Origin: Glycine soja
Taxonomy: Eukaryota > Streptophyta > Magnoliopsida > Fabales > Fabaceae
Reading direction: 5' to 3'
DNA length: 64,000 nucleotides
Assembly (NCBI RefSeq): GCF_004193775.1
Contig: NC_041004.1
Coordinates: forward strand, 32,512,411-32,576,410
Both the position numbers and the translations under genes were made by a program. The notes below the pieces were generated by a model. The model was given only the letters and a program-made list of their open reading frames with translations. It did not search any database and had not been told where the DNA came from. Positions 1 to 12,667 of the stretch are shown here, piece by piece (positions within the stretch are counted from its first letter, which is position 1; each line of letters begins with the position of its first letter).

Positions 1-1905
1 GTGGCTTGATGAGAGAAGCATCGGAGAAAAAGTTGTTTGAAGGCTTCCCGGTTGGTAGGAATGAGGCAGAAATAAGTATCTTACAGTATGCAGATGATAC
101 AATCTTCTTTGGGAAAGCCTCTAGGGAGAATGTCAAATCAATCAAGGTCATTCTACGGAGTTTTGAACTTGTGTCAGGGCTCAAAATTAATTTTTCAAAG
201 AGTATCTTTGGGGCAATGGGGATGCCATAGAGGTGGAAGAAGTATGATGCTACATTTCTAAATTGTAGTCTATTAGCCATACCTCTTCTCTACTTGGGTA
301 TCCCTATTGGGACAAACCCAAGGCGTACTAAGGTTTGGGATCCCATTATCAAGAAAATGGAGAGAAATTTTTTGAAATGGAAACAAAATTTACTTTTATT
401 TGGGGGAAGGGTGACTCTCATAAAATTAGTTTTAAATTCCATTCCTATTTATCTCTTTTCTTTTTTCAAGGTATCTAATAAAATATTGTACAAGTTGGTG
501 AGGATACAACAGAGGTTTCTGTGGGGTGGAGGATTAGAGCAAAGGAAGATTGCTTGGGTAAAATAAGAGTCAGTGTGCCTATCAAAGGAGAAAGGAGGGT
601 TGGAAATCAGGGACCTAAAGAAGTTTAACTACGCACTCCTTGGAAAATGGCAATGGAATTTATTCCATAACCAAGGGGAGTTGCGGGCTAGGGTGCTAGT
701 TTCAAAATATGGTGAATGGAGGAATTGGGATGAAGAGAGAAGGGGCAACATTGAATCGTCATGGTGGAAAGATATCGAATCTATAGCTCATTCCACTGAA
801 GAAGGGAGTTAGTTTGTTAAAGGGATAACGTGGAATCTTAGGTGTGGAGCAAGGGTGTGATTCTGGGAGGATGGGTGAAAGGATGATGGTGTACCACTTA
901 TGTTGAAGTACCCCAAACTGTACTTTATCTCCTACCAGCAACAACAGTCCATTCAACAGATGGGAGGTATCACAAGGGCAAGGTGGGAGTGGAATTTCCA
1001 ATAGAGGCGACCACTTTTTTATACTGAGTTTGATTTGGCAACCAAGTTCTTGGAAGAAATGGATGATATCATCATCTATCCAGATCGTGTAGACAACTGG
1101 ACTTGGAAGGAAGATTCAAGTGGTGTATACACTGTGAGGAATGTGTATACAATGCTTATTGGCGACTATATAGACAAAAATCAGGATGGGGCTTTCAATG
1201 TGTTGTGGAAAGTAAGGGTCCCAAGCAAAGTTTCCTTTTTTAGTTGGAGATTGTTAAGAGATAGACCGCCAACTACGGAAAACTTGCGTAAGATACATGT
1301 GGAAACCAATGATCCAATGTGCCCATTCTGCAAAAGTTTCGAAGAAGATGCAACATTTCTATTTTTTAGCTGCAAAAAAATTATGCCACTATGGTGGGAA
1401 GCTTTGTCTTGGACAAACACATCAAAAGCATTTTCCCAATGTCCAAGACAGCATTTCCTTCATCATGCGCTTGGAAAGACATTTGGTGTTTGGTTCCAAT
1501 GATGGCAGTGCTGGAGGATATCCTTAACCTGGAATATTAGGTAGCATCGAAATGTGATTGTTTTCTCAAATGGAAGATTTGATGCCAATAAGATGATGGA
1601 GGAGGCGATTTTCTTGTGCTAGACATGGCTAAAAAGTTTGGATAAGGGCTTTGATCTACCTTTCCATCAATGGTCTAGTAACCTTAGAGAGACATTTTGT
1701 AATCAGGGAGGGATGAATATATAAGTAAAGGGTAATACTGGGCCAAAATATTGTCATATTTCTGGTTTCCTAATTCATGTTATACAAATTTTTGTAATTA
1801 GCTTGTATTAGGGCACCGCATTTCCTTATTTTGGCCTTCACTTGTATACTTACCAATACATCTTGTATTGCTTTAAATATAATATATTATTAGTTTTATC
1901 GATTC
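1..1905 (+). pseudogene. 3' part of a LINE (L1-type non-LTR retrotransposon): RT end, zf-RVT
   Basis: The window opens inside the reverse transcriptase of a plant LINE. The frame from base 6 contains the catalytic box QYADDTIFFG, followed by the conserved plant L1 block YLGIPIGTNPRR (about 290-330) and FLKWKQNLLLFGGRVTLIKL (370-430). Downstream frames (573-812 and 1035-1502) give the thumb/connection part and a zf-RVT domain with the pattern VPSKVSFFSWRLL...CPFCK...FFSC. The reading frame is interrupted by stops near 228, 564 and 810 and by frameshifts around 1430-1525, so it is dead. The 3' UTR runs to about 1905, where a short A-rich tail (CAAAAAACAAAA) follows ATATAATATATTATTAG. The 5' part lies outside the window. 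Orientation and family are secure; the exact 3' end is approximate. Confidence 0.9.
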
Positions 1906-2879
1906 AAAAAACAAAATCACAACCTAAGTCAAGATAGTGCAATATCCTCGACAGTATTTTTTAATTTGGGTATAAAGAAAGAGTGTTAATTGTTATATTT
2001 GAAAAGAGATGTTCTATACTTGAGAAAATGTGGATAAAAAATAGTGTTTATTTATAAGTTAATATTTATAGAAATCTCATGCTTTAAAAAAATTTATTCT
2101 CTTTTATCAAACATGAAAAACTTTTATTTCCACAATTATGTTTTGATGTTAAAATATTTTCTATATCAATCGATATCTTAATGACAAAAAAAAATTAAAT
2201 TATTTTAAGTTTAAATAATTTTTTAGTCTACTATTTCATCATTTCATACCTCATTTTTATCTTTTAAAGAGTAATACCTATTTTGGTACTTCAAATGGGC
2301 TACCAATCCAATTTATTAATTTTGTCATACATGAGTAATATAATTTACCAATTAAAGACCAAAGTTAACTTGACTGTTGAGGTTGTATTTCATATTCTGC
2401 ACTATGAAAATTCAATCTTGTTGTTCATATAAATTGTCGTACATCAAAAAATTGTTTAATATATTTGCATGGGTTAATTCTATGCATAGAATTGTTCAAG
2501 TTTGATGATTGAGGAGAATAATTTGCATTTACGAAAGACATTGACACAATTAGACATATGACTAATATTTGTGATAAGGTAGAGGGGTAAAATGTCTTAA
2601 TAGTAGTTTATTTCACTAACTAGAATGTTGTCTGGAACCTATTTTGGATCATTTGACTGAAATACTTTTTTACATTGACACTAAGGAAATAAAAAGAGTT
2701 ACCATTAGACAATATGGATAATGGTGTTTTACTAACTTCTATTGTGTGCATAGTATGCATGTTCAAACATGATATGGATTTGTTTGCATGAAATTAAAAT
2801 GAAAAAAAAAAGTTATATATCGTTACCAACTGATGAAGTTGAAATTGCACCTACATGTTGGTCAGGTAAAGTAAACTCC
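1906..2879. other. AT-rich intergenic DNA, nothing recognised
   Basis: Very AT-rich sequence between the LINE tail and the tandem duplication. I see no open reading frame, splice pattern or terminal repeat I would defend. Confidence 0.5.
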
Positions 2880-5800
2880 ATTGATATAGTTCTTTAGTAT
2901 TTTATATATAATTTCTATCTTTGCGGAAAAAAAATTCTTCTCGTATATTAAGCATTAATATTCTTACTTTCTTTTAAAAAATCATATTTATATTTTTTTT
3001 ATCTTTAGTAAAAAAGTTACTCCTCTTATATTAAGTATAAATTTTGTTACTTGCTTTAAAAAAATAATCTTTAGGATAGTATTTGAGTTTAACGGAAATA
3101 ATTCCCGATCAGACTTTGTTTACCCCCCGGTTGAACTCCAAATTAGTCAAGGTCCATTTTTCCTAGTGAATTGGATGATTAAGACCAGGAAAAAAACATC
3201 CTAATATTTTATATTTGAATATATAATTTTTATCTTTAGTTGAAATTTCTCTCCCCGTAAATTAAGTATAAATTTTCTTACTTGCTTTAAAAACAAGTAT
3301 AATTTTCTTAATATTTTATATGTTATTTCTATCTTTAAAAAAATGTTCATCTCCACAAATTAAGTATAAATTTTGTTACTTATCCTAAAAATATCATTTT
3401 CATATTTTTTTTACATGATTTACTGGGAGTAAAAGAGGAAAGAAAAACCCCACCTCATAATTTTACATATAAATTTTAGACATTAATTTTACTTATACTT
3501 GGTGTTTTAAATAAATAAAATATTCAATAAATCAGTTAAGTGAAAAAATAATAAGCAAGAAATAAACCAAAAAAACATGTACATTAATCCCATTAGTTAT
3601 ATTTTATTCATATTTTTCATACAAAATAGTTTATGTGTATTCTCCATATTTAGTAAAACAAAGTATTCAAAAAATTAGTTAAGTATAAAAGGAAAGAAAG
3701 AAATACATTACAAATATTATAAAAATGAATTAAAATATATTCTTTTATCATAACAATTTATATGCTCATTTGATTTCAAGTAAATTGGTCATACTGGTGA
3801 ATTGAGTGAAAGTTTTTTCTACTTGTTTTCATAACACAAATTATTCATCCATGTGTTTTATATTTTGCATATATTATATATTTAATAAATTTTACATCAA
3901 ATTATTCAAGTATTTTTTTTAAGAATTTACATATATGAGTAAGAAGATAATAAATAAGAAATACATAATTTACCTATAAATTAATTTTAGATATTAATTT
4001 TACTTTTACTTTCTATGTTAAATAAAATAAGATATTCAATATATTAGTTAAGTGAAAATAAAATAAGCAAGAAAGTAAAAAAATTATTTACACAATTCTC
4101 ATTTATTATATTTTATCCATATTCTCTATATTAAATAACACAAAATATTCAACAAATTAGTTAAGTTAAAAAAAATGAAAGAAAAAAATTTATATTATAA
4201 TAATTTTAAAAATGAACAAATATCCCAACACTTTAATATCATAGAAAAATTACAATATGGTATATTTTTTTCTAGAAAATTAAATTTTAAGAGGACATAA
4301 AAAAATTACATAACAGAGAAGTTTATTATGTTTGTTTAAAATGATTTAAATTTTAAAAAATTATTATTTTCCTAAACAAATACTGTAATATTTCATAGAG
4401 AAGTTAATAATCATAATTTTATTGATTTAAATTTCTTAGTTTTGTAATTAAATATATATTAATAAGGAAAAAAAATTCCTCATAAATTAAATATAGATTT
4501 TTTTACTTTCTTTAAAAAAATCATTTTTGTCTTTTGTATTTTATATATGATTTCTATCTTTGGGAAAACAAAGTTTATTCTTGTATATTAAGTAATGATA
4601 TTCTTAATTGCTTTAAAAAATCATCTTTATATTTTATATTTATTTTTTATCTTTAGTAAAAAAGTTACTCCCTTAAATTAAGTATAAATTTTGTTACTTG
4701 CTTAAAAAAATCATCTTTAATCCAAGTTCAACGAAAATAATTTTCAATCAGACTTTATTTATCTCTAGTCGAACTCTAGATTAGTGAGGACTTCTATTTC
4801 CTTTGATGAACGGGAGGATTAAAACAAAAAAAAATTATCTTAATATTTTATATTTGAATATATAATTTCTATCTCTAGTTAAAATATTTTTCCCCATAAA
4901 TTAAGTTTACATTTTATTACTTGCTTTAAAAATGAAATTTATATTTTATATTATATATGTTATTTTTATCTTTAAGAAAAATGTTCATCTCCACATATTA
5001 AGTATAGAGTTTGTCTCTTGTCTTAGAATTATTATTTTCATACATTTATTTAATTGACTGGGAGAAGAAGAGGAAAGAAAAATCTCACCCCATAGTTTTA
5101 CATAAATATTTTAGACATTAATTTTACTTATACTTTGTATCTCAAATAAGATAAAATATTCAATGAATTAGTTAAGTGAAAAGATAATAAGCAAGAAATA
5201 AATCAAAAAAAATATTTACTTTCCTTTGATGAACAGGAGGATTAAGACAAAAAAAAAATTATCTTAATATTTTATATTTGAATATATAATTTCTATCTCT
5301 AGTTAAAATATTTTTCCCCATAAATTAAGTATAGATTTTATTACTTGCTTTAAAAATGAAATTTATATTTTATATTATATATGTTGTTTTTATCTTTAAG
5401 ACAAATGTTCATCTCCACATATTAAGTATAGATTTTGTCACTTGTCTTAGAATTATTATTTTCATACATTTATTTAATGGACTGGGAAAGAAGAGGAAAG
5501 AAAAATCTCATCCCATAGTTTTACATAAATATTTTAGACATTAATTTTACTTATACTTTGTATCTCAAATAAAATAAAATATTCAATGAATTGGTTAAGT
5601 GAAAAGATAATAAGCAAGAAATAAACGGAAAAAAAATATTTACATTAGTCCCATCAATTATATTTTATTCATATTCTTTCGTAAAAAATCAGTTTATCCG
5701 TATTTTTCATATCCAGTAAAACAAAGTATTCTAAAGATTAGTTAAGTAAAAAGGAAAAAAAATGCATTACAAATATTACAAAAAAGAATTAAAATATATT

Positions 5801-6317
5801 CTTTTATAATCATGATTTATATATTTATTTGATTTCAAGTAAATTGTTCATGTTTATGAATTAAGTGTAATTTTTTTCTACTTGCTTTCATCACACAAAT
5901 TGTTCATCCTTATGTTTTATATTTTACATATATTTTATATTTAATAAATTTACATATGCACAATATAAAAAAAGTTAAAATTTGTCCACGTATTCTTTTT
6001 TAAGAATTTACCTATATGAGTAAGAAGATCATAAATAAGAAATACATAATTTGCCTATAAATTGATTTTAGATATTAATTTTACTTTTACTTTCTATGTT
6101 AAATAAAATAAGATATTCAATATATTAGTTAAGTGATAAGATAATAAGCAAGAAAAAAAAATATTTACATAATTCTCATTCATTATATTTTATTCATATT
6201 CTTTATATTAAATAACACAAAATATTTAACAAATTAGTTAAGCTAAAAAAACAAAGAAAAATCATTTATATTATAATAATTTTTAAAATGAAAAAAGATC
6301 CCAACACTTTAATATCA
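2880..6317. repeat. Tandem segmental duplication, AT-rich (two units plus a nested 422-bp duplication)
   Basis: Two diverged direct copies lie head to tail. Unit 1 is about 2880-4245 and unit 2 about 4530-6317. Matching landmarks include TTAAGTATAAATTTTGTTAC (3031 and 4679), the GAT(C)AGACTTTRTTTA stretch (3109 and 4749), AAACAAAGTATTC (3657 and 5718) and CCCAACACTTTAATATCATA at the end of each (4224 and 6300). Unit 2 is longer because 4797-5219 is itself duplicated as 5220-5640, with far fewer differences than the two main units show. Each unit also contains two related blocks beginning ATAAATTTTAGACATTAATTTTAC. There is no coding signal. It looks like repeated unequal duplication of a non-coding sequence, with the nested duplication the youngest step. 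Confidence 0.75.
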
Positions 6318-6519
6318 TATGTTGATTGTTTTGGTGAATTTGTTTAGGTATTGATTGTGTAATACTTTTGAATGTCACAGCAACTAACATATGTAACAAA
6401 AAAAAGTCTAGCTTGGCAATGAACCACGCCAACAGTTAATATAGCAGCATCCACAGTAGAGTCATGCAGTTCCTCTAAAGATGGAGCTTGCCAATAAGAT
6501 CAGCCACAAGATTTTCCAG

Positions 6520-6618
6520 CTTTCTTTTCTTCCTTTACCATCGGAGCAAGGTCATACATACAATGCTTTCTTTTCTTCCTTTACCATCCAAGCAAGGTCA
6601 TACATACCATTCTTTCTT
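6520..6618 (+). repeat. Short tandem repeat, about 46-bp unit, two and a half copies
   Basis: The segment CTTTCTTTTCTTCCTTTACC followed by ATC(C/G)(A/G)AGCAAGGTCATACATAC is repeated back to back, with a third partial copy (TTTCTTTTCTTCCTTCC). It ends just before the solo LTR begins. No function is apparent. Confidence 0.7.
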
Positions 6619-6964
6619 TTCTTCCTTCCAACTTCTTTGTTTGTGTAGGATAAGATAGATAATGTAACGCCTTAAAATTTCGCTAACTGTAAATTGATAT
6701 TTAAATGTATTTTTCATGTTATTCGAATATGTGATTGACTTAGATGAATTGAGGTATTGTGTGAATTAACCATGTGTGATTTGCTTGATGTGGAGTTTTA
6801 TTGACTTAAGTCAAAATTATGAGATTTTAAGTTTTACCTCAACCTGTTTAGGTAAAATCGCGATCCCAAATTCGTCAACCATTGGATCACCTTCAAATTT
6901 GGACTGTAGGTTCATAACCCACGTCTTCATGTTTTAGCCAATGGGATTTCAAAAATAACAATTT

Positions 6965-7160
6965 CTCACATCTCGCTTAGCGTGAGAAGTGCGCTAAGTG
7001 CAATTCCAACCCGATAGAGAATTGTGCTCAGCGTGAAATGTCGCTCTTGGTGCAATAGAAATTGCACTCGATGTGAATTGTCTCACTCAGTGCAAATCCC
7101 AACTCGAGAGGAATTGCGCTCAACGTGAAAAGTCGCGCTTAGCACCAAAAGTGGATTTCC
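6965..7160. repeat. Degenerate 45-55-bp repeats (GCTYAGCGTGAA motif) inside the solo LTR
   Basis: Four successive blocks share the order TYGCTYAGCGTGAA-AGT-CGCGCTTAGTGCAA, at about 6967, 7022, 7063 and 7116. They are GC-richer than their surroundings, and inverted pieces (CTTAGCG / CGCTAAG) allow hairpins. Similar motifs are common in legume LTR elements, as far as I know. Confidence 0.6.
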
Positions 7161-9258
7161 ACTTAACGAGACAAGCTTGTTAAGCAAGATCTATAGATTA
7201 TAAATATGTTCTTCAGCGTAAAAAAATATGATTTTCATGCCTCCCTCTCTCAAAACTCCGTCAAACCACCCTAGAAACTCCTCCTCCACCACGAGCCGCC
7301 GTTGCTTGCTACCAAACCATCATATGGAGAGAAACATTTTAATCGGAGCGGAATCCTCGGAATCCATTTCAAGAATTCAGTGGAGAACAAGCTCTCAATC
7401 CTTTTTTCGTAGTTTCTTTGAGGTAATCTTGATTTCTATATCTTTCTCCTAGTTAGTTTGAGTTTTTCTTAGTGTCTCTTTTGTTTTGGGCACCATAATA
7501 GAATGTTTTTACATTTCCTTTGAAAAACCCTTAAAAATGAAACGTTGTAAAAATTATCTTTTATAAAATTGATATTATTTTTGTGATCTTCACCAAACCC
7601 TAGTCACATTTGCGTGTTCAGAATTTCAAAATGACATCTCCTTGTAGTAGAACCCAAAAACCCCTCGGCCCATTTTGTTTTGATAAGGGTAATTGACCCC
7701 GAATATTATTATTAACCTTGTTTTTTAAATCTATTCTAAATTCCTTTCGATTTGGTATATAAAATCTTGTGTTTGGACCAACAAACGTGAACGAGAGAGG
7801 TCTCTAAGCAACGCAGAGAGGAGCTGACGAAGAGCTCATGATAGGTGAGGAGAGTTTATTATAATTTTATGGCTTTGATACCATAATTGGGATCAGGGAA
7901 TCCAATTATGGGAATGTATGTATGTCCCTATGTGTGCTGGTTTTCAAAAAAAAATAATGATTTCGACTAATGGGATGTGATGCGTCTATTATTGATAAAT
8001 GACATTATTGTTTTTATTAGACTTGTGTTGTCTAAAGACATGGGGAATGTGAATCTCAGGCATGAACTATGTATGTATGTATGTGCGGAATATGATTTAC
8101 TGATGATATTGTTATTGATGATATTAATTTATATGAGGTGACGTTGATGTTTTATGATAATGTTGATAGAAAATAATGTTGTCATTGAAGATGATATTGA
8201 TAATAATTGATACGAGACAACGTTGGTGTTTATTATAATATTGATATGAGATGTTGTTATTGATGATTATGTTTATAGGAGATGATGTTGTTATTGGTTA
8301 TAATGTCATTGAGATGAGATGATGTTGATGTTGATGTTGAGAATGACATTGAGATGAAATGTTATAGATATTGAAAATGTCATTGTGATTATGTATGTTG
8401 TGTATGTACATAGGAGGTGCAGTGACCATGATGGATATCCCTGGGGAAATAGAGTAGTTAAAGAGTCTTAAGCATCTCTAGAGGGGGGTGACTTAGAATT
8501 TTTAATTATACATGGCCAATGCATTGATGGTGCTCATGTTTAATACTTCGTATTGCATAGAAATAGTATAAACTTTGTTAGTAAGTACTTGTACTTTCTC
8601 ATGAGGGGGAATACTTGTACTTTGAGGCATGTCAATTGGTTTGGAACTTCCTTGAGACTCAGGTTGATCACCATAGGAGGGAGTTGCCTGTGCACGACAA
8701 GATGACCTCGACACTTGCTGCCTAGTTTTCCTGAATGACAATGTCACGTGGACACGCTTAGGCTATTTCTTGATGAATGGTATATCACATTGCATTTGAG
8801 AGTTGATATCAAATGCAGACATCATACTGAGCATGATTGATTGGAATTGTGGAAGGCTGGTGACTACTCGTTGAGTGTATGTTGGACTAATGGATGTTTG
8901 TATATGATTATGATATTTGTTAATGTTTTCTTACTAATCATGGTCATTTGATTATTGTGTTATTTTTTTATAATAAACTTACCCTTACAATTTTTGTATC
9001 GTGTGGTTGGTACCTGTGATGATCGCGAACCTTCGTTCATGGGAGCAGATGGACAACAATAGAATACATGAATTGAGATTCTTTTGTGGAGCCGTCAGGC
9101 CTATGTGATGATGTTAGGATTATTTTGAAATAGAGTTGTGTTTTCTTAATCAACTCCTTCGTAGTTGGTTTTACAATTCTTTTTGAATTAAAGATGTAAA
9201 TCACAAATTTAATTATATGTATGAACTAATTAACTTTTCGTTATGTGAATGATATGTA

Positions 9259-9263
9259 CTAAG

Positions 9264-9342
<79 letters not shown>
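9259..9342. repeat. (AT)n microsatellite, about 84 bp
   Basis: Uninterrupted AT dinucleotides inside the 3' half of the solo LTR. Confidence 0.97.
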
Positions 9343-9345
<3 letters not shown>

Positions 9346-9498
9346 TTTAAGTAATTGTGCATTGTTTGGTGAATGTATATCGCACAAAAATTACTCTCAT
9401 TTTTCATAAGTAAATTAATGGAGTTTTCATTTAAAAATTGAAATTTACAAGATTTGGAGTAATGATATTGTAGTGATGAGACGGGTTGTTACATATAA

Positions 9499-10780
9499 TG
9501 CTAGAGTTTGTAGTGTGACTTGGATTTAGTATTGCAACTCTTTACTAGGTTCACTTTTTGGGAAGAAGACTTAACTTTAGGAAGATTTTTCAGAAATTTC
9601 GAAACGACAAAACCACATGCCAATAGGCATACATACCATGATATTTTTAATTGTTCATAGCCTTTGTAAGAGCTACACAAACAACTAATATAGCAGCATC
9701 CACATCTTCCAATTTTTATTCTATCAATTCTTGCTTCATAACAATTAACACAATGAAGCACAACAATTCAATAATACACTTAGAAACACAACAATTCAAG
9801 AAATTGATGTCATTGTCAAATAAACCCAAATCTATCCTTCCACCTACTGCAAACCAATTTCAAGCTTAACATCCAGCCAAACCAAAGGCATTCATTACAA
9901 ATGCTACCCACCCGTTTCATTTAATTGAAATTGAAAAATGAAGTAGCATCATGTAAATGATATCAATGAAAATATTTTTAGACAAATTCCAGCCACCACT
10001 TTCAATTAGATCTTGAATGATAAAGATGTTATCCACCCTTTTCAATTAATTGACAAAAAAAGTAGCATCACGTGAATGAAGCAAAGTATAGTAAAACAAT
10101 GTATGTCATGAAGCTTTGAAGCCAAAATCATATAAACTATTAGCAAGGTTTTACAAAATAGATTTCAGAAGACAAAAATAAATCAGAGGTAAGGATCTTT
10201 AATGGAAAAATATATTATCCCAACCTGACTCTGATACCAATTATTCTTGATTTTTTAGAGTTCTCACAAAGTTCTCTTATGTGAGACAAAGTAACAATAA
10301 AAACTTGATAGATGAGAGAGAAGTTATTCCTTTTGTAAAACAAACTTTTTGATAACTTTTTCCACAATTTCCTTTTTAAATTTCTTTTTCTTTAATGCTA
10401 ATATTACCCTTAATGAAGTGAGAAGAGAGGGAACTAATTTTAATAAAACTAAAATAATCTCCGATGACTTTAATACATTTAAGTCTAACAATTATCACAT
10501 TAGACATATTTTCATTAAAGTCATTCTATAATTACATGAGCCAATATTATATTAAAATTATCATTCTGGTTCAATTATCATTCTTAGTAGAAATTTCAAC
10601 ACACAATTGAGACTTTAAGAATTCAAGCAACGTTTTCATGCAATAGCAAAGTACATAAAAGTCTATCTTCAATAGCAAAGTACAATAGTAATAAAGCACA
10701 CAAAGTTTGTCTGCAATAGCAAATTACATTTAAAAAAGAACTATCCCTAAGCAAAGTTTCTTCTAACTTGATAGTTAGAA
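9499..10780. other. Intergenic DNA, no gene recognised
   Basis: No convincing coding sequence. The 19-mer TAATATAGCAGCATCCACA at 9685-9703 also occurs at 6437-6455 on the other side of the solo LTR, with weaker similarity around it, so an older repeat flanks or was interrupted by the LTR insertion. Short ORFs here have no recognisable domain. Confidence 0.5.
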
Positions 10781-10789
10781 ACATATTCA

Positions 10790-11130
10790 TAGCTAATGTA
10801 TCTCAAAATTTTGTCCACTCCTCAGTAGCTTGAATAGTTGTAATATCATCTATGACATTATTTTGAACTTCTTCTCTTAATTGATGGACTAACTCTTCAT
10901 CAACAACAGATAAGAATTCTAAGTCTTGAACTTCTAAAGGCTAATCAGTTTGTTGTTCGTCTCTTATGAAATTGTGTAACACAAAACAAGCATTGATAAT
11001 TTTTATTTGTGTCTTTATATCAAAAAATGAAGGAGTTCTTAATATACTTCATCTTTTTTTCAAGATCCCAAATGACCTTTTTATTGCATTTCGGGCACTT
11101 GCATGACGATGAGACTAATGCAGCATGGAT
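10790..11130 (-). pseudogene. PIF/Harbinger (HARBI1-like) nuclease fragment
   Basis: Read on the minus strand, the segment gives HRHASARNAIKRSFGILKK, then after a one-base shift FFDIKTQIKIINACFVLHNF followed by IRDEQQTD. These are the C-terminal conserved blocks of the DDE_Tnp_4 / HARBI1-like nuclease found in PIF/Harbinger transposons and in many plant genomes. Only the last part of the domain is present. There is at least one frameshift (near 11050) and no start, so it is a dead fragment. I could not find matching terminal inverted repeats or a 3-bp TTA/TAA duplication, so the element borders are unknown. Confidence 0.75.
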
Positions 11131-11570
11131 TTGAATAGTTTCCAATGCAGCAACGATGTCTATATTATGATACTGACATACTCATGAAGTGTTATGCTCT
11201 AAGTACTAAGCAGTATGAGATAGGAGTTGGGAGTGATATCCATTGATTCTGTTTGCATATGTTTGGTATGCAGTGTCCCAACTATTTCCTTGTAGGTTAT
11301 GGACTGGATTTCGCTGAACTCTATAGAAATTTACCTTACATTGGTGTCTTGAAGCCTGAACTTTACAAGTGATCTTATATTTCCTAGTGAAACCTGTGAC
11401 ACGTGGTTCTAGAATTTTTTCTGCCACACATTCTTCCAAGAATAGCAGATAGAAACTAGAAGAAAATTAATATCATGGACTTGCTATGCGCTTTCCTTGG
11501 CTACCATGAAATAAATTGTTTCAGAGCTTTTACGTTTTCATTTTCACTATTATCTTGTTAAAGTAACGTA

Positions 11571-11682
11571 ACAGTGTGTTACTTGGACCAAGTATTAGAC
11601 AAGGAAAATGTTTGTCAATACAAGATCAAATCAACAATAGTGTGTTACTTGGACCAAGTATTAGACAGTGTGTTACTTGCCA
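11571..11682. repeat. Short direct repeat GTGTGTTACTTGGACCAAGT
   Basis: The 29-base string starting AGTGTGTTACTTGGACCAAG occurs twice (about 11571 and 11637), and the first half occurs a third time at 11666. The core ACTTGGACCAAGT is palindromic. No function is proposed. Confidence 0.65.
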
Positions 11683-11955
11683 CCCTAAACTAATTCAAGT
11701 TCCAATCATTCATTATTCTGAGCATAACCTAGAAACTTAAGAAACCTTCATGCGAAGCAGAATTTTGACACGAGGGTATAATGGTATATTTGCTTGATAT
11801 ATACATATCAGATAATTTAAGTACAAAGAAATGATAGTATAGGCACACTATTGTATGTATTCTTATTTTTTTTAACTATAGCTTATTGGTATATTGCAGT
11901 ATTGTATATTTTTAATAGATGATGGTAATCAATTTGTTGTCACTCTCATCTGCAG

Positions 11956-12667
11956 AAGTAACAGATCCGGGAAGTCTTACTCTAGAAATAGTCCAGCAGG
12001 TAGGTATCTAACTTAAATGATCCATAGAAAATATCAAAAACTCAAATATTTAAAAAGCCTACAACGTTTTACAAGACTGAAGCTGAAGTAAAGAGATTGG
12101 ATCAACTAAAAGCAAGCAAGATGAAGGAGCTATTCCAGAAGAAGCAGGAGGAACTGAAATTGATATGCAAGAAATCACATGTGGAGATTCCTTCAAGGGA
12201 AGAGATGAAGAATATAATTAACCTCATAAACTCAGGTGAATCTAACTAATGTGTGTGTATTCAATTTCAAAAAATGTAGGTGTTTATTTACTTTAAAGAC
12301 CAGCCTAGAAATTGACTTACATCTACAACGGGGGAGATTGATCATTCTGATCTCCTCCTGAGCATGGATGAACAGATATCAAGAGCAAAAGAAAAGGCTT
12401 CTAGTAGGAAGGCTATCATGGAGAAAGTGGAGAAGTGGATGTTAGCATGTAATGAAGAGCATTGGCTAGAAGAATATAGCAGGGTTAGAATTTTCATTTG
12501 AATTAATATTCATAAATAGGTTTAAAGGGTGATTGTATCTATTGTATTGTATGTTTCACTATCCAAGTATGCTATATCAGGATGAGAATTGATACTAGTC
12601 AGTAGAGGAGCTCACAAAAACTTGAGACGTGTCGAATGTGCCCGCATAATGGTCAGCAAAATGCCAG
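11956..12667 (+). pseudogene. MAP65 microtubule-associated protein gene fragment (four exons with introns)
   Basis: Four exon-like blocks in the right order match the middle of plant MAP65/PRC1-family proteins, which cross-link antiparallel microtubules. They are 11956-11999 (EVTDPGSLTLEIVQQ), 12076-12235 ([18 protein letters not shown] ... VEIPSREEM ... IINLINSG), 12334-12483 ([20 protein letters not shown] ... [11 protein letters not shown]) and 12581-12667 (RGAHKNLRRVECARIMVSKM). GT donors (GTAGGT, GTGAAT, GTTAGA, GTACAC) and two good AG acceptors remain, so the copy was made from DNA rather than mRNA. The last exon has stops and a frameshift at its start (near 12590), and the acceptor of the second and third exons looks damaged. 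There is no start or C-terminal half. A duplicated or transposon-captured fragment is likely. Confidence 0.85.

Larger units (their letters stand above)
6663..9493. mobile_element. Probable solo LTR (Ty3/gypsy type), 2831 bp
   Basis: The segment starts TGTAACGCC and ends GGGTTGTTACA, so the ends form a short inverted repeat around TG...CA, the form many plant gypsy LTRs take. It is flanked by GATAA (6658-6662) on the left and TATAA (9494-9498) on the right, a 4 of 5 match to a 5-bp target duplication. No gag or pol is present and no second LTR is in the window, so a solo LTR left by recombination is the simplest reading. Inside are about four degenerate repeats of a GCTYAGCGTGAA motif (6965-7160), a GATGTTGTTATT-like simple repeat (8095-8390) and a long AT microsatellite. 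Bases around 8500-8830 differ in texture and may be a further insertion. The orientation is not determined. Confidence 0.55.

Noticed and set aside
8502..8747. 81-codon minus-strand open frame inside the solo LTR
   Set aside because: Composition-driven, with no domain; LTRs do not normally code here.
11206..11439. 77-codon minus-strand open frame beside the Harbinger fragment
   Set aside because: No recognisable domain; it does not continue the nuclease.
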